From NCBI GenBank assembly GCA_017549805.1, contig JAFYNJ010000007.1, positions 1-64,000 on the forward strand: DNA of 64,000 nt, read 5' to 3'. Of the stretch, positions 40,663 through 52,047 are shown piece by piece; within the stretch, counting starts at the first letter, position 1, and every line of letters starts with the position of its first letter. The position numbers were made by a program, and so were the translations under genes. The DNA is from Bacteroidales bacterium. Its GTDB lineage: Bacteria; Bacteroidota; Bacteroidia; Bacteroidales; F082. Under the pieces are notes generated by a model, which was given only the letters and a program-made list of their open reading frames with translations, did not search any database and had not been told where the DNA came from.

Positions 40663-41987
40663 CGAATCACCTGAATGCGACTGTTCCTGGCGCCGGGAAT
40701 GCCTTCCTGCGCCAGGTCGGGAAAGAAGGTTTCCGGTGAGGAAAAGAGCGAGTCTTGGGCGGCTTTCATCTTCTCCTCATCGGATTCTTTTTCGATGCCC
40801 ATCGCGATGGCATGGAGCGTGCTGTCGATCTCATAGTCTTCATGGGTTAGGTAAAGCAAGGCCTTGGGGAGGAAGTTGTTGCTGAAAATGTAAAGCTGCC
40901 TCGGCGAATACGAAAGGTTGATGATTTGGGTGTGGAGCATCTCGTCAAGGAGGTCCACTTCGCCGGTTTGCTTGTGTTGGTCGTTGAAATAAACGGTGCT
41001 GTTGTAATACCAGAACTGGTATTTTCGGAATAGCTGTCCTAAAGGCACCGATCCGGAGATGTTCCAGAAGAAGGAGTCGCCGATGACGAGGAAGGAGGGA
41101 TAGGACGCCGTGCTGTCGGGAACAACCGTAACGTCGGCATAGTAGTAGGCATTTGGTTTGATGGGGCGCCTTAGGTTTAGGATGGCCTCCAGGTCGGCAT
41201 CGGGATATCGGGGCTCGCTGACGGCGTATTTTTCGCCAATGGTGTAATGCAGCAACTTTCGGTGACCGGCATGCTCTACGTAACGCATGATGGTGTCGAA
41301 GGCATGTTCCGCTGCAATGTGCGACCAATGCATGCCGGTTTTCGGAAACAAAGGATAGTCAACATGGCCTTTCCAGTCTTCAAAGACCTTTTGAACGTTG
41401 ATATAGTTGATGCCAAGGCTGTCAAATACATGCGGGTAGTAAGTGATGGCGTGGAAAGACTCACGCGTTGCGTCTGGATTCTTGGGAAGATACTCGGGGA
41501 AGACGAAAGCCTTGCTTGGCAGCAGCGACACGAAGAGGAACACGCCGTATTCATCAAGGATGTGCTGCACCTTGTACAAGCGTGAGGCTTCCAAGTCGAG
41601 GCTGTGTTTCGTGGCCATCTTGTCGTCGCCGTATCGGTATTTCGCGCCTTGGTAATAGTTGGCTACATCGTCCCAGCCAAACAGCCAGTCGTCTTTGCCG
41701 ACTTTCACGGTGTAATTCGACGACTTGTGGTAAAAATCCCAGATATATTGGTTGTAGATGGGAATCAGTAGTTCCCGAAAACCGAAGTTGTATCGCAAGT
41801 TGTCCTCGAGGTTCTTTTGGAAGGTGCCGTTTTTGAACGTGTTGAGCGCAAGCTTGGTCTCTTTGGGCTCATAATATACACCGTTCAGCTTATCGAATTT
41901 GAAGAGGTGGGTACGGTCCTGGATATAAATCATGATGAATACCCCTAAGGTCAAGAAACATAATATGTATGCCAGTTTGTTTTTCAT
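40659..41987 (-). CDS. AlgX/AlgJ-like SGNH-fold membrane-anchored protein
   Basis: 442 residues from ATG 41987 (the longer frame crosses the -7 box). One N-terminal membrane anchor (about 5-22), then an extracytoplasmic domain with the AlgX/AlgJ signatures: GKDDWLFGWDD near 95, TGMHWSHIAAEHAF near 220 and the nucleophile motif LVIGDSFFWN near 300. Such proteins O-acetylate exported polysaccharides together with an MBOAT partner. No MBOAT gene lies nearby, so the partner must be elsewhere. Divergent from ahcY with overlapping promoters. Confidence 0.8.
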   Translation of the reverse strand: MKNKLAYILCFLTLGVFIMIYIQDRTHLFKFDKLNGVYYEPKETKLALNTFKNGTFQKNLEDNLRYNFGFRELLIPIYNQYIWDFYHKSSNYTVKVGKDDWLFGWDDVANYYQGAKYRYGDDKMATKHSLDLEASRLYKVQHILDEYGVFLFVSLLPSKAFVFPEYLPKNPDATRESFHAITYYPHVFDSLGINYINVQKVFEDWKGHVDYPLFPKTGMHWSHIAAEHAFDTIMRYVEHAGHRKLLHYTIGEKYAVSEPRYPDADLEAILNLRRPIKPNAYYYADVTVVPDSTASYPSFLVIGDSFFWNISGSVPLGQLFRKYQFWYYNSTVYFNDQHKQTGEVDLLDEMLHTQIINLSYSPRQLYIFSNNFLPKALLYLTHEDYEIDSTLHAIAMGIEKESDEEKMKAAQDSLFSSPETFFPDLAQEGIPGARNSRIQVIR

Positions 41988-41998
41988 GCTTTTATATC

Positions 41999-42027
41999 GC
42001 AAAGATAGGAAAAAATCATATCTTTGC
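41999..42027. promoter_or_regulatory. Compact divergent promoters of the AlgX-like gene and ahcY
   Basis: GCAAAGATA (41999-42007) and TATCTTTGC (42019-42027) are a perfect 9-bp inverted repeat made by the two -7 boxes, with exactly 11 bp between them. Clear -33 TTG triplets are missing on both sides. Confidence 0.7.
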
Positions 42028-42051
42028 AGTTTCTAATTAATTCAAAGAAAC

Positions 42052-43482
<1,431 letters not shown>

Positions 43483-43501
43483 TCGCTCGACGACGTGAGC
43501 C

Positions 43502-45625
43502 ATGGAAGAGGCAACCCGGAAAAGGAAAAAACGGCTGTGGTTCGGCTTGCTGCTGTTTGTGATTGGCGCAGCGCTGTTGCTGGTGTTGCGGCTTCGCAAC
43601 GACAAGGCGACGCAAGAGGAATACCAGCCCATTGAGGAGTTTGAAGATGCCTACGAGGCCATCCAACCTCAAGAGGAGAACCTTGTCCCGACTTACGACC
43701 TTGAAAAGACCATCCGTGTCATCAACAGCTTGGAAGTTGCACAGACCCAGATGGGCAGCTTTGACGACTTCTTGGCCTACATGGCACGTCAGGATTATTC
43801 CGGAGTTCCCGCCGAGGTGTTGGATTCGAAGGCAAAGCTGATGCCCGTCCTTCAAAAGCTGTATCTGCTTCAAAAAGAGCATGACGAACTGAACCTTTGG
43901 ACTTCGCTGGTGCAGAAGCTGGGCAGCGACGTGGCCAGCAGGATCGATGCCGGCGACATGGGCCTGTTGGTCTTGGACGAGGGCATCGGCGGCTTGTGGA
44001 TCTTCAAAAAGACCGCAGGCATGATCTTCGAGCAGTACCAGAAGGAACAACGGCTGAAGGGAGAGCTGCAAAAGCAAATCCAGGAAGTGCAAGTCGAGTA
44101 TCTTGATTATCTGGAGGCCTTCACGCCCATCTACATCAAATACATGACCGAATGGGACCGACTGTGCATCGACAAGGACAAGGCCTATATCGACCTCTAC
44201 AACAACCGTCCTGACCTGGTGCTTGAAGACTGCGAGAAGGTGCTGGCGAACTATCCCGACAACAGGGAAGCCTTGTTGCTCAAGTCCATGGGATTGGTCC
44301 AGTCCAGTCGGTGGAGTCCAGAAGACGGATTGCTGCAGTTCTCGTTGGAGGACGACAGCGTGAAACAAAGCAGGATGGATGCTTATCTGACCGAGGCCCA
44401 GATGGTGATCGACCGCTATATCGACTTGTATCCCGATCAGTCGGCACCGGCCTTGCTACTCGAGGGTTTGATTCAGGAATACCGAGGTAACCATGCCAAG
44501 GCGCTAACCTACTACGACCAGTCATCGGTGGAATACCCCCGTCAGGCGGAACGGCTCACCGACTTGCTCGATAGCTATCGGACCAGGACTTATCTCAACA
44601 ATACGCTGGAAGGCAATTATCTGCTCGATCTGTATCGTTCCACCATGTTGGGATCGGGTTTCTTCAGCCCGAATTTCATGAAGGCGATGTATTACGACCA
44701 ACAAGGCGATCAGGCCAATTGCGCCAAGGAAATTTACAATCATTTCTTCCGCCGCAGCAACCAAGGCACCTACGATTGCCTGCTGCTTGACATGCGTTTC
44801 TGCGAGGAATACCTTCCCAACAGCTTCAACCAGTTGCTACCTGAGAAGAACTACATCAACTTGAGTTTCGAGAAACGGAGCAAGATGTTAGGGCTGAGTT
44901 CCGACGACATGAGCATCGATGTGACCATCGACAATCAGGCGGACATCGATTTGGTCAACTTGCGGGTGTTTTTGTGCATCCATTACACCGACATGTATGC
45001 CGAGGACTATGATGTCATCAAGCTTCCGACCATGAACCGCATCCCGGTTCGTAGCAGTGTGAAGGTGGAACGCGTGGAGTTGGGTTATCGGGAAAAGAGC
45101 TTTGGCGACATTGCCAAGGTGCGCGCCATTGCCATGACGGACGACAAGATCTGTTGGATCGACAATGTTTACAATGCCACCGATAATGTGGACTACAACG
45201 AGGGCCATGCCGTCAATTACCAGACGCTATCGGCCGCCTTGGACAGCAACGCCCTCCGTTCGCGCGATGCCTATCTGGCCTCCATCAAAATGAGCGACGA
45301 TCGTTTCAGGGACGCCATCCTGAACAATACGCGCGTGTCGTTGGTCGAGAAGAAGAACATGCTGAAAAAAGACCAGCGTTTTATCGATATCGAGCTCCCA
45401 CGCGAGCTGATCCTGCTGAATCCGACCTTCACTTGGAATCAAGACCTGATGCCGGTGGAGAACTACCTCAAGGGCAGTTACATCCATCTCTCTTTTGAGA
45501 CGGATTTGACGCCTGAGAATGTGTTGTATATGACCAGCAATTACCTCAACTATGCCATCACCATCCGACTGCAAGGCGACCGGCTGAAGGTGGCATCGGT
45601 ACAAAACCTGATGAACGGACAATGA
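43502..45625 (+). CDS. Membrane-anchored TPR-like protein, unknown function
   Basis: 707 residues. Basic N-terminus (RKRKKRLW), one membrane segment (about 11-29), then helical repeats resembling TPR (for example KALTYYDQSSVEYPRQAERL, LEDCEKVLANYPDNREALLL), and a C-terminal beta-rich region (from about 460) with STIGHT repeats of hydrophobic strands. No catalytic motif. The stop overlaps the glycosyltransferase start as ATGA, so the two are translationally coupled; a scaffold for polysaccharide or lipoprotein assembly is possible but is inference from the neighbour only. Confidence 0.7.
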   Translation: MEEATRKRKKRLWFGLLLFVIGAALLLVLRLRNDKATQEEYQPIEEFEDAYEAIQPQEENLVPTYDLEKTIRVINSLEVAQTQMGSFDDFLAYMARQDYSGVPAEVLDSKAKLMPVLQKLYLLQKEHDELNLWTSLVQKLGSDVASRIDAGDMGLLVLDEGIGGLWIFKKTAGMIFEQYQKEQRLKGELQKQIQEVQVEYLDYLEAFTPIYIKYMTEWDRLCIDKDKAYIDLYNNRPDLVLEDCEKVLANYPDNREALLLKSMGLVQSSRWSPEDGLLQFSLEDDSVKQSRMDAYLTEAQMVIDRYIDLYPDQSAPALLLEGLIQEYRGNHAKALTYYDQSSVEYPRQAERLTDLLDSYRTRTYLNNTLEGNYLLDLYRSTMLGSGFFSPNFMKAMYYDQQGDQANCAKEIYNHFFRRSNQGTYDCLLLDMRFCEEYLPNSFNQLLPEKNYINLSFEKRSKMLGLSSDDMSIDVTIDNQADIDLVNLRVFLCIHYTDMYAEDYDVIKLPTMNRIPVRSSVKVERVELGYREKSFGDIAKVRAIAMTDDKICWIDNVYNATDNVDYNEGHAVNYQTLSAALDSNALRSRDAYLASIKMSDDRFRDAILNNTRVSLVEKKNMLKKDQRFIDIELPRELILLNPTFTWNQDLMPVENYLKGSYIHLSFETDLTPENVLYMTSNYLNYAITIRLQGDRLKVASVQNLMNGQ

Positions 45626-46740
45626 GAATCGCGGTAAATACACGGTTGTTGCTGAAAGGCAAGTTGGAAGGCATCGGTTGGGTGGCCTACGAGACCTTGC
45701 GTCGCATGGTGACGGCGCATCCTGAGGTGGAGTTTTACTTCATTTTTGACCGAGAGCCCGACCCGATGTTTCTCTTTGCCGACAACGTAAAGCCCGTGGT
45801 GCTTTTCCCGCAGGCCAGGCATCCTTTCCTTTTCATCTGGTTCTTTGAGTTGTCGGTTCCCCGCGCTTTAAGGAAAATCAAGGCAGACCTGTTTTATTCG
45901 CCCGATGGTTATCTGAGCTTGCGATCCAAGGTGCCGCAGGTGGTGGAGTTCCACGACTTGAACTTCGAGCATTTCCCGAACGACATGCCGAAGATCCACC
46001 TCTGGCATTACAAGAAATTCTTCCCAAGGTTTGCCCACAAGGCCAGCCGTATCGTGACGGTTTCGAAGTTCTCCAAGCAGGATATCGTGGATTGCTATCA
46101 AGTGGATCCAGAGAAGATTGATGTGGCCTACAACGGCGTGAACGAGATATTCAAGCCGTTGACGCCTGAACAGCAAGAGCAGGTGAGGACGGAGTACAGT
46201 GGCGGTCATCCTTTCTTTATGTTTGTGGGATCGCTGCATCCACGGAAGAACCTGGCGAGGCTGTTTGTGGCATTCGACCGTTTCAAGAAAATGAGCCAAA
46301 ACGATGTCAAATTGCTGATTGTAGGGGAGAAGCGCTGGTGGACGGAACCGATCCAGAAGGCCTACGATGCCATGGATTGCAAGGATGAAGTAATCTTTGT
46401 GGGAAGGTTGAGCGCGGAGGATCTGCACAAGGTGACCGCTGCGGCTTTGGCTTCCGTTTATGTTTCCTACTTCGAGGGCTTCGGTATTCCGATTTTGGAG
46501 GCTTTTAAATGCGATACACCTGTCATCACCTCTAACGTGACCTCCATGCCAGAAGTGGCTGGTGATGCGGCCTTGCTGGTAGATCCCTTCAATGAGGATG
46601 CCATTGCAGAGGCGATGTTGAAGATGTTGGATGAAAATGTCCGGGTCGAGTTGGTTGCCAAAGGCCGCGAACGCGCCAGGGCTTTCTCATGGGAGCATGC
46701 CGCTGACGTAATTTGGAATAGTTTAATGAAATCAATATAA
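45622..46740 (+). CDS. Glycosyltransferase family 4 protein
   Basis: 372 residues, GT-B fold. N-terminal MRIAVNTRLLLKGKLEGIGW loop (acceptor side), EFHDLNFEHFP, then MFVGSLHPRKNLARLF, and the donor-site signature YFEGFGIPILEAF near 290 with the catalytic-region EGFG...E. No signal peptide. Transfers a sugar from a nucleotide donor, probably in surface-polysaccharide or glycolipid synthesis. ATGA overlap with the upstream TPR protein and TAATG overlap with purD. Confidence 0.9.
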   Translation: MRIAVNTRLLLKGKLEGIGWVAYETLRRMVTAHPEVEFYFIFDREPDPMFLFADNVKPVVLFPQARHPFLFIWFFELSVPRALRKIKADLFYSPDGYLSLRSKVPQVVEFHDLNFEHFPNDMPKIHLWHYKKFFPRFAHKASRIVTVSKFSKQDIVDCYQVDPEKIDVAYNGVNEIFKPLTPEQQEQVRTEYSGGHPFFMFVGSLHPRKNLARLFVAFDRFKKMSQNDVKLLIVGEKRWWTEPIQKAYDAMDCKDEVIFVGRLSAEDLHKVTAAALASVYVSYFEGFGIPILEAFKCDTPVITSNVTSMPEVAGDAALLVDPFNEDAIAEAMLKMLDENVRVELVAKGRERARAFSWEHAADVIWNSLMKSI

Positions 46741-48104
46741 TGGAACAAATAATTATGTATCCCGGTGAAGTTGGCAAAGATGCCGTTGATTGGAAAGCTA
46801 CCCAAGGTCAACATATCACGGCTGTCCAACGTAATATCCTTGTCTTAGGCTCTGGTGGCCGCGAGCATGCCTTGGCTTGGAAGCTGGCACAAGGCGAAGG
46901 TGCCAAGGTGTTCATCGCCCCTGGCAACGCGGGCACGGCTGAAGTCGGCACTAACGTGAACCTCAAAGTCGGAGATTTTGAAGGTATCAAAAAGTTCTGT
47001 CTTGACAATGAGATCGGCCTTTTGGTGGTTGGTCCTGAGCAGCCGTTGGTGGACGGTGTAGTTGACTTTTTCAAGGGCGATGCGCAACTGCACAAGGTGA
47101 GGATTATCGGTCCCGACCAAAAAGGAGCGCAACTTGAAGGCAGCAAGGCCTTTGCCAAGGTCTTCATGGAGAAGAACGGCATCCCCACTGCCCGTTGCCT
47201 GACGGTCAACAAGGAAACCATGGCCGATGGCGTGGCTTTCCTGAAGTCGTTGAAAGCCCCATACGTGTTGAAGGCCGACGGCTTGGCGGCTGGCAAGGGT
47301 GTGTTGATTCTGGATTCGCTTGAAGAGGCCTGCCAAGAGCTGGGTAACATGCTGGGCGGTAAGTTCGGCAACGCTTCGGCGACGGTGGTCATCGAGGAGT
47401 TCCTGAAAGGCATTGAGTGTTCCGTGTTTGTGCTGACCGACGGCGAGCATTATCTCCTGTTGCCTGAGGCCAAGGACTACAAGCGCATCGGCGATGGCGA
47501 CAAGGGCTTGAATACAGGCGGCATGGGTGCCGTATCGCCAGTGCCTTTCTGCACGCCTGACTTCCTGAAAAAGGTGGAGGACCGTATCGTGAAGCCGACT
47601 TTGCAAGGCTTGAAAGCGGAGAATGTCGATTACAAGGGTTTCATCTTCCTTGGATTGATGAACGTTGGCGGTGATCCCTATGTCATCGAATACAATGTCC
47701 GCATGGGCGATCCCGAGACCGAGGCGGTGATGACCCGCATCGAAGGCGACTTCGCCGACATGCTCTATGCCTGCGCCGATGGCTGTCTCGACAAGGTGCA
47801 TTATGCAAAGAGTCCCAAGACGGCCGTTACCGTAATGATGGTTTCGGGCGGTTATCCCGAAGCTTATCAGAAAGGCAAGGTGATGACAGGGATGAACCTG
47901 TTGAAAGATTGCGTAGCTTTCCATGCTGGTACGGCTTTTAACGCCGACGGAGAGGTGGTTACGGCAGGCGGCCGTGTCATTGCGGTTACGGCTCAAGGCG
48001 ACTCCATCGAGGAAGCTCGCGGCATTGCGTATGAGAATGTCAAAAAGATTCAGTTCGAAGGAGAAAACCATCGTACTGACATAGGAATGGACTTGATGAA
48101 ATGA
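46740..48104 (+). CDS. purD: Phosphoribosylamine-glycine ligase with N-terminal extension
   Basis: GAR synthetase, second step of purine synthesis. 454 residues from the ATG that overlaps the previous stop. The enzyme core begins at NILVLGSGGREHALAWKL near residue 32, and the ATP-grasp domain has AKVFMEKNGIPTA, VLKADGLAAGKGV, EYNVRMGDPETEAV. PurD normally starts at the GSGGREH strand, so about 30 extra residues are present; no start codon occurs between M6 (46755) and the core. The extension resembles neither a signal peptide nor a known domain. Stop overlaps the next gene (ATGA). Confidence 0.94.
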   Translation: MEQIIMYPGEVGKDAVDWKATQGQHITAVQRNILVLGSGGREHALAWKLAQGEGAKVFIAPGNAGTAEVGTNVNLKVGDFEGIKKFCLDNEIGLLVVGPEQPLVDGVVDFFKGDAQLHKVRIIGPDQKGAQLEGSKAFAKVFMEKNGIPTARCLTVNKETMADGVAFLKSLKAPYVLKADGLAAGKGVLILDSLEEACQELGNMLGGKFGNASATVVIEEFLKGIECSVFVLTDGEHYLLLPEAKDYKRIGDGDKGLNTGGMGAVSPVPFCTPDFLKKVEDRIVKPTLQGLKAENVDYKGFIFLGLMNVGGDPYVIEYNVRMGDPETEAVMTRIEGDFADMLYACADGCLDKVHYAKSPKTAVTVMMVSGGYPEAYQKGKVMTGMNLLKDCVAFHAGTAFNADGEVVTAGGRVIAVTAQGDSIEEARGIAYENVKKIQFEGENHRTDIGMDLMK

Positions 48105-49084
48105 TTCGTTTTTTCAGAAATAGCTATATTATCCAATATGTGGTTATCGCAATGCTGATCATTGCGTTGTGGATCCCATCGTTTATCACTGGCAATGTGG
48201 ATGCGGCATGGCGCAGTCCCGTGGCGCCTCTGTACAACCTGATTGCCAACATCCTCGATTTCTGGCCGCCTTTCATGCTGGTCTTCGCCATGTTGCTCAT
48301 GGCTTTCGAGGCGTTGTTTTTCAATTCCATCTTAGCTTCGAACCAGATCATCAACAGGGTAAACACCCTGGGTGCCGTGGTCTTTTTGCTGATGATGAAC
48401 CTTCTGCCGGTGCAGACCACCTTTTATCCTTTCCTGCTCTCGTCGGTCTTCCTCTTGATGTTCATCCACACGATGTTCGCCATCTATCAGACGCCTCGTC
48501 CTGAGTTGTATCTGCTCAATGCGGGTTTCTACGTTGCCCTAGCCACGATGTGCTGGTTCCCCTCGCTGTTGTTGGCGGTATGGGGTGTCATCGCGTTGAG
48601 CATTGTCCATAAAGGCTCCTTCAGGCTTCATCTGATTCCTTTCATTGGCCTGTTGTTCCCGTATTTCCTCTATTTCGCCGTCCATTACCTGATGGGCGAC
48701 CTGATGCCCGTCTTGCAGGCCTACGGTGATTATTTCACTGGCTTTAGCCTTTCGATAGCTAAATTCAGTTGGCTGAAGGTCGGCGTGCTGGGCTTTATGC
48801 TTTTGGCCTTGATGTTGCCTTGGTTCATGCCGCATTATTATGGTTTCGAGAAGACTGTCTCGGTGCGCACCAAGATCACGATGTCGATCATCCTGCTGCT
48901 GTTTGGTATCTTCATGCTGTTCATCGGCGAAGACCCCATGCTATCGGGAGTCTTCTTCATTGCGTTGAGCATCCTGTTTTCGTATGAATTGGCCTATCTT
49001 GAGCATTTGAGGTGGTCGAATGTCACCTTTATCCTCTTGATCCTGTTGGTCTTGGCATCCCATTATGTTCCATTGTTCATCTGA
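48101..49084 (+). CDS. DUF6427-like polytopic membrane protein
   Basis: 327 residues with eight to ten hydrophobic segments (the first at about 9-29), short polar loops and no soluble domain. Start [20 protein letters not shown] matches the DUF6427 family, Bacteroidetes membrane proteins usually found between purine or cell-wall genes. No catalytic residues are evident. Coupled to purD by ATGA overlap and followed two bases later by rnhB. Function unknown. Confidence 0.75.
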   Translation: MIRFFRNSYIIQYVVIAMLIIALWIPSFITGNVDAAWRSPVAPLYNLIANILDFWPPFMLVFAMLLMAFEALFFNSILASNQIINRVNTLGAVVFLLMMNLLPVQTTFYPFLLSSVFLLMFIHTMFAIYQTPRPELYLLNAGFYVALATMCWFPSLLLAVWGVIALSIVHKGSFRLHLIPFIGLLFPYFLYFAVHYLMGDLMPVLQAYGDYFTGFSLSIAKFSWLKVGVLGFMLLALMLPWFMPHYYGFEKTVSVRTKITMSIILLLFGIFMLFIGEDPMLSGVFFIALSILFSYELAYLEHLRWSNVTFILLILLVLASHYVPLFI

Positions 49085-49086
49085 CC

Positions 49087-49683
49087 ATGAATCTGCTGAC
49101 GCATTATTCCGATTTGATCGAGGCCGGATGTGATGAGGCGGGTAGGGGCTGCCTTGCCGGTCCAGTGGTGGCAGGCGCCGTCATCCTGAAACCTGATGCC
49201 GATTTTCCAGAATTGGACGATTCCAAGAAACTGACTGAGAAGAAGCGCTATGAGTTGCGGGAGGTCATCATGAAAGAGGCCCTGGCTTACGGCATTGGTA
49301 TTGTGACTGCGGCGGAGATCGATGAGATCAATATTCTGAATGCCTCGTTTTTGGCCATGCATCGCGCCCTCGACCAGTTGACGGTGCGTCCCGAGTTCCT
49401 GCTTATCGACGGCAACCGATTCAAGAAATACCGTGATCTGAAACACGTTTGTGTGGTGGGTGGTGATGCCAAATACCAAGCCATTGCTGCGGCTTCCATT
49501 TTAGCCAAGACCACTCGTGACCGCCTGATGGAAGAATACGATCAGCAGTTTCCCCAGTATCATTGGAAGAAAAACAAGGGCTATCCAACCCCCGAGCACA
49601 AGCAAGCCATCGCCGAGTATGGCATCACCGAGTTGCATCGGAAGACGTTTAATATGGCGATTCAGATGAAGTTAGAGTTTTGA
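49087..49683 (+). CDS. rnhB: Ribonuclease HII
   Basis: 198 residues from ATG 49087; the frame is open 25 codons upstream but that overlaps the previous gene, and the family starts here. Cleaves RNA of RNA-DNA hybrids and single ribonucleotides in DNA. Catalytic acidic residues in [19 protein letters not shown] (D-E) and further Asp residues in LLIDGNRF and [17 protein letters not shown]. Usual size and no unusual features. Confidence 0.96.
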   Translation: MNLLTHYSDLIEAGCDEAGRGCLAGPVVAGAVILKPDADFPELDDSKKLTEKKRYELREVIMKEALAYGIGIVTAAEIDEINILNASFLAMHRALDQLTVRPEFLLIDGNRFKKYRDLKHVCVVGGDAKYQAIAAASILAKTTRDRLMEEYDQQFPQYHWKKNKGYPTPEHKQAIAEYGITELHRKTFNMAIQMKLEF

Positions 49684-49747
49684 TGTGCTTCCTCCGATAA
49701 GCCTAAATTGTTGATAAATAACTGCTGAGAAATCCCTTTTTTTGTTA

Positions 49748-49755
49748 TATTTTTG
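49748..49755 (+). promoter_or_regulatory. -7 box directly in front of the 49760 lipoprotein gene
   Basis: TATTTTTG ends four bases before the ATG. A weak CTG stands 20 bp upstream. If real, transcription would start at or within a base or two of the ATG, giving a leaderless mRNA. Confidence 0.45.
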
Positions 49756-49759
49756 CGCT

Positions 49760-52045
49760 ATGCGCAAATGCTCCCTCGGAATACTACTGATGGCACTCAT
49801 CACGGTCTTCTCCTGCTCCAGGAAAGAAGCATCGTTGCTTGATGCCGTCCCGAAAAACGCGGAAGTCATTGTGGAATCGGCCGATTCGGCCCTGATCATG
49901 GTGTTCGACTCGCTGCTGGGCTCGCATGTCGGCACAGAGAGGATGGTGAACGGAAAACCGATGGCCATCGTGATGGTTCCGAAGGAAGACCAAAAGGAAT
50001 TCGTGCTGCTCTCAAATCCTTCCCGCAAAGACATTCAGGAAGAGAAGATCTATGATGACGCCAACTTCAATCGACTTCAGAAGACGCTGGGACAGAACGT
50101 CAAGGCGCATCTCTATTATAAGGATACCCGTGGATGGGTGGCGCTGGATGTGCTGCCCGAAGGCCAAGACCTGGTAATGAACGGCTATGCCATGGCAGCC
50201 GACTCCCTCTCGAGCCTGAGACCTTTGAAATACCAGCTTCCTGTCAAGAACTCCATTGTGAACATCCTACCTTTCAACACGAAACTGATGCTGCATTACG
50301 GCATGTCGGACTATGCCTCCTATTGGCAGTCGTTCCGCAATGAGGAGAAAGTGAAGGCCTTCAACAAGAAATATGGCACCGATGTAGAGAACAAACTGCT
50401 GAACTACCTCTCGGAAGTGTCGTTCGACATCATCGGGGAGGGACGGCAAGAGGTCTTCGTGGGTAGGATGAACGACCCTTCGGCGGTGATCAAGTTCATG
50501 GAAAAACTGGTCGCGAAAACCGGAGTAAGCAACACACTGTCCTGTCAAGGCTATGTGCTTTATGACTTGGGAAAGCGCGATGTGGTTCCGGTAGTGTTCG
50601 GTGAGGTCTTCCAATCCATCAACCGATGCTGCTATGCCATCGTGGACCAATATCTCGTGATGGCTGCTGATTTCAAGCCCATCCAAGAGATGATTGCCTG
50701 CTATCGTTCAGGCCGGACCCTCGACATGAACGAGAACTTCAGGGCGTTCCAACAAAAAATGCTGGAGTCGTGCAACATCACCCTCTTTGAGACGGGCAAA
50801 GGCAACCAAAAACATGTCGAAGCATTGGTGGGTGGATCGTTGGGCCGCTTCTTGAATGCCCATCCAGGCATGCTTGACGGCTACCATGCCTTCTCCATCC
50901 AACTGGCTTCGTCGAAGGACCTGGTCTATACCAATGTTTGCCTGAGCCAAAAGGCCGAGACCAAGCAGGAGAACAATGTCAGGTGGAAAGCCAATCTGGA
51001 GGCGCCGCTGAAAGGGAAACCCTATATCGTGGAAGACGATGCCACCGGCAATAAAGGCGTGATTGCCTTCGATAGCCAGAACCAGATGTATCTTATCAAT
51101 AGCGAGGGTACGATCCTCTGGAACAAACACTTTGACGAGGCACCGCTGAGCGAGGTGTTTGCAGTGAATCATGATGGGCAACTTCAGTTCCTTTTCAACA
51201 CAGCGCATACCATCCAACTTATCGACCGTAACGGGGAGAATGCCACGGGATATCCCATCCACCTTCCTTTTGAGGCCTCCAATGGGTTGGCTGTTTTCGA
51301 TTACAACGGCGACAAGGACTATCGAATGTTGCTTTGCGGCTCCGACAGGCTGGTTTATAACTACACCCTGCAAGGCAACGAAGTGGAAGGATGGAACCAT
51401 CATCGTTCGGAGGATTTTGTGCAGCAGCCCATACAGCATATCGTGGCGGACGACAAGGACTACTTGATTGTGTCGGATGTCAGTGGCGGCGTCCGTATCC
51501 TCGACCGTCAGGGCAGGATCCGCATCCCGCTGTCGTCGGACATGCAGAAGTCGCCGAAAGCCGACATCTATGCCAATGCCACCAATAGGAAGAAAGGCCT
51601 TTTCCTGACTTCCGACAAGGAGGGGAAACTCTTGTATGTGGCCTCCGATGGCAAGCTGACGCGTACCGATTTCGGATCCTATTCCGATGCGCATTTCTTC
51701 CTGTATGAGGACTTCAACAACGATCAGGATCCCGACTTTATCTATCTCGACAAGAAGGACCTGCAAGTCTTTGACCGTTTTAAGAAGGAACTCTTTACCC
51801 ACCACTTTGACGTGGATATCACCACTAAGCCGGTCTTTTTCAACATCACGCGCAATAAGCGATTGCTTGGCATCGTTTCAGAAAAGGCACGCGAGATTTA
51901 TCTGATCGACCGCAAGGGCAACATGATTGTGAACTCGGGCTTGGTAGGAGAGACGCCGTTTGCAGTGGGTAGCCTTCACAATGATAAGGAAATCAATCTG
52001 ATTACGGGTGTCGGCAACGCTTTGTATAATTATGTAATCTATTGA
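49760..52045 (+). CDS. Large lipoprotein with a C-terminal propeller-like repeat region
   Basis: 761 residues. Lipoprotein signal MRKCSLGILLMALITVFSC with lipidated C19, the frame's upstream TTG is rejected because it begins inside the -7 box. Middle part (about 20-390) is a DUF3352-like alpha/beta region (AEVIVESADSALIMVFDSLL). C-terminal half (about 405-761) has repeated GKL/GNM-type strands (YLINSEGTILWNKHF, LIDRNGENATGYPI, RILDRQGRIRIPL, LIDRKGNMIVNSGLV), consistent with a beta propeller. Function unknown. Followed by a TlpA-like exported thiol protein two bases later. Confidence 0.75.
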   Translation: MRKCSLGILLMALITVFSCSRKEASLLDAVPKNAEVIVESADSALIMVFDSLLGSHVGTERMVNGKPMAIVMVPKEDQKEFVLLSNPSRKDIQEEKIYDDANFNRLQKTLGQNVKAHLYYKDTRGWVALDVLPEGQDLVMNGYAMAADSLSSLRPLKYQLPVKNSIVNILPFNTKLMLHYGMSDYASYWQSFRNEEKVKAFNKKYGTDVENKLLNYLSEVSFDIIGEGRQEVFVGRMNDPSAVIKFMEKLVAKTGVSNTLSCQGYVLYDLGKRDVVPVVFGEVFQSINRCCYAIVDQYLVMAADFKPIQEMIACYRSGRTLDMNENFRAFQQKMLESCNITLFETGKGNQKHVEALVGGSLGRFLNAHPGMLDGYHAFSIQLASSKDLVYTNVCLSQKAETKQENNVRWKANLEAPLKGKPYIVEDDATGNKGVIAFDSQNQMYLINSEGTILWNKHFDEAPLSEVFAVNHDGQLQFLFNTAHTIQLIDRNGENATGYPIHLPFEASNGLAVFDYNGDKDYRMLLCGSDRLVYNYTLQGNEVEGWNHHRSEDFVQQPIQHIVADDKDYLIVSDVSGGVRILDRQGRIRIPLSSDMQKSPKADIYANATNRKKGLFLTSDKEGKLLYVASDGKLTRTDFGSYSDAHFFLYEDFNNDQDPDFIYLDKKDLQVFDRFKKELFTHHFDVDITTKPVFFNITRNKRLLGIVSEKAREIYLIDRKGNMIVNSGLVGETPFAVGSLHNDKEINLITGVGNALYNYVIY

Positions 52046-52047
52046 TC

